Assembly (NCBI GenBank): GCA_902984215.1
Contig: CADWAF010000459.1
Span: forward strand, 1 to 11,646
Length of the DNA: 11,646 nt
Reading direction: 5' to 3'
DNA from: Willaertia magna
Lineage: Eukaryota; Heterolobosea; Eutetramitea; Acrasida; Naegleriidae
Positions 7,711 through 11,646 of the stretch are shown piece after piece (within the stretch, counting starts at the first letter, position 1; each line of letters starts with the position of its first letter). A model generated the notes under the pieces. That model made no database searches and was not told where the DNA came from. It saw only the letters and a list, made by a program, of their open reading frames with translations. Both the position numbers and the translations under genes were made by a program.

Positions 7711-7888
7711 ACCTTATTTCTATATCAAAAAGAACTTGGTTGAGGAACGTATGTTCTTGGGATATTCCTTGGCCCTATTAGTAATGCGCACAATTTTAAA
7801 ATATGCAAAATTAAATTAATTCCACATACCCAAAAAAATTGACAAATATTAGATACATTTACTCAAAGTTGTGACACTAATTTTTCAA

Positions 7889-9993
7889 ATGTCAACAGCA
7901 ACATTTCATGAAAATTCATTCTTGTCTTCAATAACGACTGGCTTCTTTGAAAAACTACTACCTACAAACCTACTTACCCAAAACGATCCTTGGAGTGATG
8001 TTATAGAAGAAGATGAACCACATGTTCAACCTTTTGCTTGGAGTTTATTTTCCTTCTTTACTACCTATTATACCATTACTTTTATCTTTTTTCTTTTCAG
8101 AAAAGACAAACAACCTTTGAAATCGCGATCCCCAATATTCGTTTTTATTTTATTTCTAGATCATTTCTTTTGTTACTCTGTTCTTTCTTTACGTTTAGCT
8201 ATTGGAAGAAAGGCATTCCCGTGTATAATATACTTGGCATTTCAATTCTTTGGATTTCCTGTCATTGCAGTACCTTATCTAGTTCAATGTATTCGTTTAT
8301 ATTATATTAGTGAAGTAAATCGTTTACAAGGTGACTCTTTTCAAAGTCACATCAATTCATTAGGTATAAATATATTTCATAATGAAAAGAATAATGGTGA
8401 TAATCCAACAACCCCTTCAGATCGTAATTCTCTTCCAAAAAGAGATTCGTTTGTTGGAAAAGTGAAACAAAATTCAGTTACAACTTTGAAAAATGTATTT
8501 AGAAAATCTTCAACTGTTGATAATAACAAGAATAATGAAAGTAAAACAGCAAAAGAAGAAAAAGATTGGTCACAAAAACGTAGAAGATTATTACAAACTA
8601 TTCGTAAATTAGGTCAAGATGAATTTCTTTTAAAATTATTCCTTTTATCAGTTGCTTTAAATGGTTTAATTTTTTTAGCCTTTTCTGGCAACTTTTTAAA
8701 TAGGTATGTTAATTTTAAGTTTATTTATTTATTTCTAAATTATTTTTTAGAGTTGTCGGTGAATACACATGGAATGGAGGTTGTGCGGCAACTGTTAGTG
8801 TGTACATTGTTGCATTTTCCTTAATTGCCTTTTATGGATTATTTTTAATTCTATTTTTCTATAAAGTAATGAGACACGCAAAAGAATCATATGGAATTAA
8901 AATTGAATTAATTATTGTTGTTTCAATGTGGTTATTCTTCTTTATTTCATTTATTATTTTAAGTAACGTTCCAGGTTATCCAGAATATACTTTTAGTGCA
9001 GTTTGGTGTTTATGTTTTGGATTATTTATTACAAGTATTGTAAGTCTTTGGGTTCCAATAATTAGATCATTTTATTGGAATAAGAATAGTGGAAATTATT
9101 TTAAAAAGTTAACAAAGTCAACTGTCGATGATAATAATACAAATCAATTTGAAATGAATGAATATGTTGCAAATATGAATGACAGTCACGTTATTGACGT
9201 CACAAATAATAATAATAACGATAAATTAGCTAAAGAATTATTAAATGAAGAATTTAAAAAAACTTTATTTATTGAAGCTAAATTAATCCCATTAGAAAAT
9301 AACTCAACTGAATTAAAAGAAGAACAGGCAAACAAAATATTAGATCCTAGAATAATTATATTTGTTCTATTCCATGAAGAAGTATGTCAAAGATATTTAA
9401 AGGAATTTTGTGAGAAAGAATTTAGTGTTGAAAACTTTTTATTTCTTTATTTTATAAATAAAGTTTATAAAGAATTAAAAGTTGATACCATGGAAAATAT
9501 TGAAAGAAAAGTATTAATTGCAAAGAATTTATTTAATAACTTTATTAAGGCACATTCTGCTTTTGAATTGAATTTACCTTCACAAACGAGAACTACAATT
9601 ATAAAAACTTTAAATAATTTAGAAGAGGTTATGAAAAGTAGTATTTTAACAACAACAGATGAATGTAATGCGATAGCGTTAGAAGAAAAGAAGAGTGTTT
9701 CTTCTCCAACACTTAAGGAATGTGTTTCAGTTGAAAACACTAGTTCAGTTGTGACAGATAGTGGTAGTGAAGTAATAATAAAACAGGACATTGTTAAAAA
9801 AGTAAATAATAATAGTAAATGGAAGGAAGAACATGGAATAGAATTAAATAATTTATTTGATATTGTGGAGGATGGAGTTTTACAAAGTGTACAAGATACT
9901 TGGTCTAGATTTATAGAAAATGATTCTTTTATCTCAATGTGTAAAGAATTGCAAGAATATGAAGTGGAAATGAAGAAATTAAATTTAGTTTAA
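7889..9993 (+). CDS. Seven-transmembrane protein fused to an RGS domain, two exons
   Basis: Exons 7889-8703 and 8751-9993 encode 685 residues. Seven hydrophobic helices are seen at about 48-70, 83-103, 111-140, 247-266, 288-310, 322-343 and 353-381. A long polar loop (141-246), rich in Ser/Asn/Lys, lies between helices 3 and 4 and would be cytoplasmic if the N-terminus is outside. The C-terminal cytoplasmic part has an RGS fold: YLKEFCEKEFSVENFLFLYF (487-506), helices to about 575, then LFDIVEDGVL and DTWSRFIENDSF (640-675). RGS domains speed GTP hydrolysis on G-alpha subunits, so this is probably a receptor-regulator like plant AtRGS1 or amoebal and fungal 7TM-RGS proteins; ligand and partner G-alpha are unknown. 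A Ser/Thr/Glu-rich insert (about 577-632) splits the RGS domain. I chose the ATG at 7889; the longer frame begins only with GTG. Confidence 0.9.
8704..8750 (+). other. Intron of the 7TM-RGS gene (47 nt)
   Basis: Begins GTATGT and ends with a T-run and TTTTAG. It is phase 2, splitting an arginine codon (AG/A). Removal links ...FLNR to VVGEYTWNGGC, an extracellular loop leading into the fifth helix. Without splicing the fifth helix would be read in the wrong frame. Confidence 0.9.
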
Positions 9994-10456
9994 ATTTAGT
10001 ATTTTTAATTAATTAAACATTGTACTTTAATAATTGTAAAGTAGATAAAATTTGTAACAACTAGAGTTTTGAAAGATTTTTACGTTTTCGTTTTGCCGGT
10101 TTTTACACAAAAATTGTTTAGAAATGCAAAACAAAACCACATTTCTTTACTTGTGTTATCAGTTATTAAAACGAATATAATATTCTTGATTTCTTTCACA
10201 ATTATATTCTGAATTCGGTGTCAAGAAGCTCAAATATTACAGATATTGGCTAAACCAAGAGAATTAAATACTGAATTATCAATTAATATTCTTTTTAAAT
10301 AATATCAATCATGTTTAATGATTTGTAAATATCAATTATAGTTGTTCTTTTGTTGTTATTCTATTGTTCAGTGTTTTTTAAAACTGTCCTCTGAAAACCG
10401 GTGCAGAAACCGGTTTCCATAACAAACAGAGTTAAATAATTGTAAAATTAAAAATA
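9994..10456. other. Intergenic region between 7TM-RGS and the ATPase-like gene
   Basis: 463 bp with no complete gene. It holds a hairpin-capable TACTTTA/TAAAGTA repeat (10023-10043) in the likely 3' UTR of the RGS gene, a short open stretch without ATG (10213-10302), and the ACCGGT double repeat at 10395-10416. TTGTAAAA (10440-10447) lies ten bases before the next start codon. No transposon ends or target-site duplications were recognised. Confidence 0.45.
10395..10416. repeat. ACCGGT paired repeat (direct and inverted)
   Basis: AAACCGGT (10395-10402) and ACCGGTTT (10409-10416) are perfect inverted arms around a 6-nt loop. AAACCGGT also occurs as a direct repeat (10395-10402 and 10407-10414) because its ACCGGT core is itself a palindrome. 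It lies 41 bp before the ATPase-like start codon. A GC-rich word duplicated in such A+T-rich sequence is a plausible protein-binding site, but function is inferred. Confidence 0.5.
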
Positions 10457-11646
10457 ATGAAAAGATTTGTGGCATATCTTACAAAGCACAACAATTTTCT
10501 ACAGTATTTGAGGCACTCTCCTCAACTTAGAACCATACACCTCTCAAACAAAAGTATTATTTTCCATAAATATAGTACTCTTCCTTCTCTTAAACCTTTC
10601 AACGGAAATCGTCTGCTAAACACAGATGTAATGGATTTTGTGGACATGGTCTGCTGTTTAAGGTTTCCTCCAAATCATGTTTTAAAATCCTATCGTACAG
10701 ATAGTCATTTAGAAATGTATAGAATCCTCTCCACTTTTTGTTACCATTCAAACGCATTGTCATTCAAACATAAACGAGGCGCAGGTTCTTACTGTCTTGT
10801 TGGAAATAGAGGTATCGGAATGAGTGCTACTCTTGTTAATTTTACTGCTATTTGTGAACATATCTATCCAAAAGTTATCCCTATCTACATATCGTACCAT
10901 AACGTTAGCAAATGCCGTTATTTACAAGAACTGTCAATCTTAGACATTGCACATGACGTTTTAATTGAAAAAGGATATAGTTTTCGACCTGAGGGTACTC
11001 CATTTATGCAAATACTTAATGTTCTTAAACGAAATGATAAGAGAATTGTGATATTTGTGGACGAGATTGATGCATTGTATACTGTAGATCCAACTACCAA
11101 TTTAATTATAGCAAATCATGTGGTCAGTGTACTTGCAGAATTAGCAACCATTGGCAATGATGACTCGGGTTTAATTTCTGCCTTGTTGTGCGGATCTTCT
11201 TCAATGATTGAGTTACTCATTAGCAATGAAGCCAGGTTATACCCTTCAGTTTCATCTACTTTTCCTTTAGCTAATGTTTCCCCAAACATGAATAGAACAA
11301 AATTTAGAGCTCTACGTATTAGATCATTTCCACCCACATGTGTGGATGTTGCTAGGAAGGTGTTGAATACGCTTGATGAGGGGTTAATAAAAGTGGCAAC
11401 TTTTGTTACTGGAGCTATCCCAAGACATCTTCATCAATTTATGCTGTTGAATATCTTGGGAACGAGACCAATAAATCCTCTAACATTAGATCCACGACTT
11501 GAAAAACTCAAAGACGATCTTTATAATCTGCTTTTCTCCAAAAACGATACCTTGATGAATTCTCTTTGCACTAATGGAGAGTTAGATATAGAAAAAGTGA
11601 AAACTGGTGATTGGGTTGAAGGATTTAAGCCATTGTCCCCAGTTGA
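10457..11646 (+). CDS. P-loop ATPase-like protein, incomplete at the window edge
   Basis: 396 codons are open from ATG to the edge with no stop. The order of motifs is that of AAA+/STAND-type ATPases. A Walker A position reads VGNRGIGMS (115-123), with Met instead of the catalytic Lys. Walker B is IVIFVDEID (197-205), preceded by basic residues. A sensor-like ALLCGSSS (242-249) follows, then a late TGAIPRHL (318-325) like the G-x-P-R element of Crinkler, RHS and related ATPases. Residues 1-110 resemble nothing I recognise and show no signal peptide or membrane helix. Codon choice differs from every neighbour: many CTT, CTC, CTG, TCC, ATC and GAC codons, where the others use TTA, TCA, ATT and GAT. 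This suggests acquisition or a multicopy accessory family. Substrate and role are unknown; the downstream domain lies outside the window. Confidence 0.65.
   Translation, partial: MKRFVAYLTKHNNFLQYLRHSPQLRTIHLSNKSIIFHKYSTLPSLKPFNGNRLLNTDVMDFVDMVCCLRFPPNHVLKSYRTDSHLEMYRILSTFCYHSNALSFKHKRGAGSYCLVGNRGIGMSATLVNFTAICEHIYPKVIPIYISYHNVSKCRYLQELSILDIAHDVLIEKGYSFRPEGTPFMQILNVLKRNDKRIVIFVDEIDALYTVDPTTNLIIANHVVSVLAELATIGNDDSGLISALLCGSSSMIELLISNEARLYPSVSSTFPLANVSPNMNRTKFRALRIRSFPPTCVDVARKVLNTLDEGLIKVATFVTGAIPRHLHQFMLLNILGTRPINPLTLDPRLEKLKDDLYNLLFSKNDTLMNSLCTNGELDIEKVKTGDWVEGFKPLSPV

Noticed and set aside
7531..7743. 70-codon frame running through the tRNA gene
   Set aside because: It translates the tRNA itself; the cloverleaf explains the sequence.
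8038..8310. Overlapping plus-strand frame of 90 codons inside the 7TM-RGS gene
   Set aside because: Different frame of an exon whose membrane helices and continuity with the RGS part are clear.
9465..9791. Minus-strand 108-codon frame opposite the RGS domain
   Set aside because: Antisense shadow of a domain with recognisable conserved residues.
10918..11337. Two minus-strand frames (60 and 73 codons) opposite the ATPase-like gene
   Set aside because: The plus strand is open for 396 codons with Walker-type motifs, so these are shadows.
10457..11646. Possible retrotransposon or giant-virus gene at the right edge
   Set aside because: Codon bias is suggestive, but no reverse transcriptase, integrase, capsid or terminal repeat is visible, so only an ATPase-like call is supported.

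Overview
The window is a gene-dense, strongly A+T-rich piece of a eukaryotic nuclear genome. Signs of a nuclear eukaryote are short spliceosomal introns with GTAAGT/GTATGT donors and TTAG/TAAG acceptors (47 to 54 nt), A-rich sequence just before most start codons, a Pol III-type tRNA gene, and eukaryote-only proteins (CCR4-NOT subunit CNOT9, GPI-anchor subunit PIG-P, TMEM43, a seven-helix RGS protein). The style best fits a free-living amoeboid protist, most likely a heterolobosean close to Naegleria or Willaertia. That assignment is inference, since no species-diagnostic marker is present.

Layout from left to right. A TMEM43-family membrane protein (+, 54-1439) converges tail-to-tail on quinolinate phosphoribosyltransferase (-, 1490-2602). 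CNOT9 follows in two exons (-, 2949-3899). A 226 bp divergent promoter region separates it from PIG-P (+, 4126-4836). Next is a puzzling stretch: a small ORF with a mitochondrial-presequence-like end (+, 5081-5278), followed at once by the body of a short-chain dehydrogenase/reductase (SDR; +, about 5312-6034, one intron). The start codon and glycine-rich cofactor loop of the SDR cannot be found. An unrecognised 240-residue single-helix membrane protein (-, 6322-7044) converges on it. A tRNA-Asn(GTT) gene lies at 7627-7699. A two-exon 685-residue protein with seven membrane helices fused to an interrupted RGS domain fills 7889-9993. The right edge holds the open 5' part (396 codons) of a P-loop ATPase-like protein (+, 10457 to the edge). 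Its codon use is clearly less A/T-biased than its neighbours' and its Walker A lysine is replaced by methionine.

The genes do not form one pathway; this looks like an ordinary housekeeping neighbourhood (NAD synthesis, mRNA deadenylation, GPI-anchor synthesis, G-protein signalling) with an accessory, possibly acquired gene at the right end. The parts most worth a second look are the headless SDR with its presequence-like neighbour, the divergent ATPase, and the 7TM-RGS fusion. No transposase, reverse transcriptase, CRISPR array, rRNA or viral structural gene is visible.
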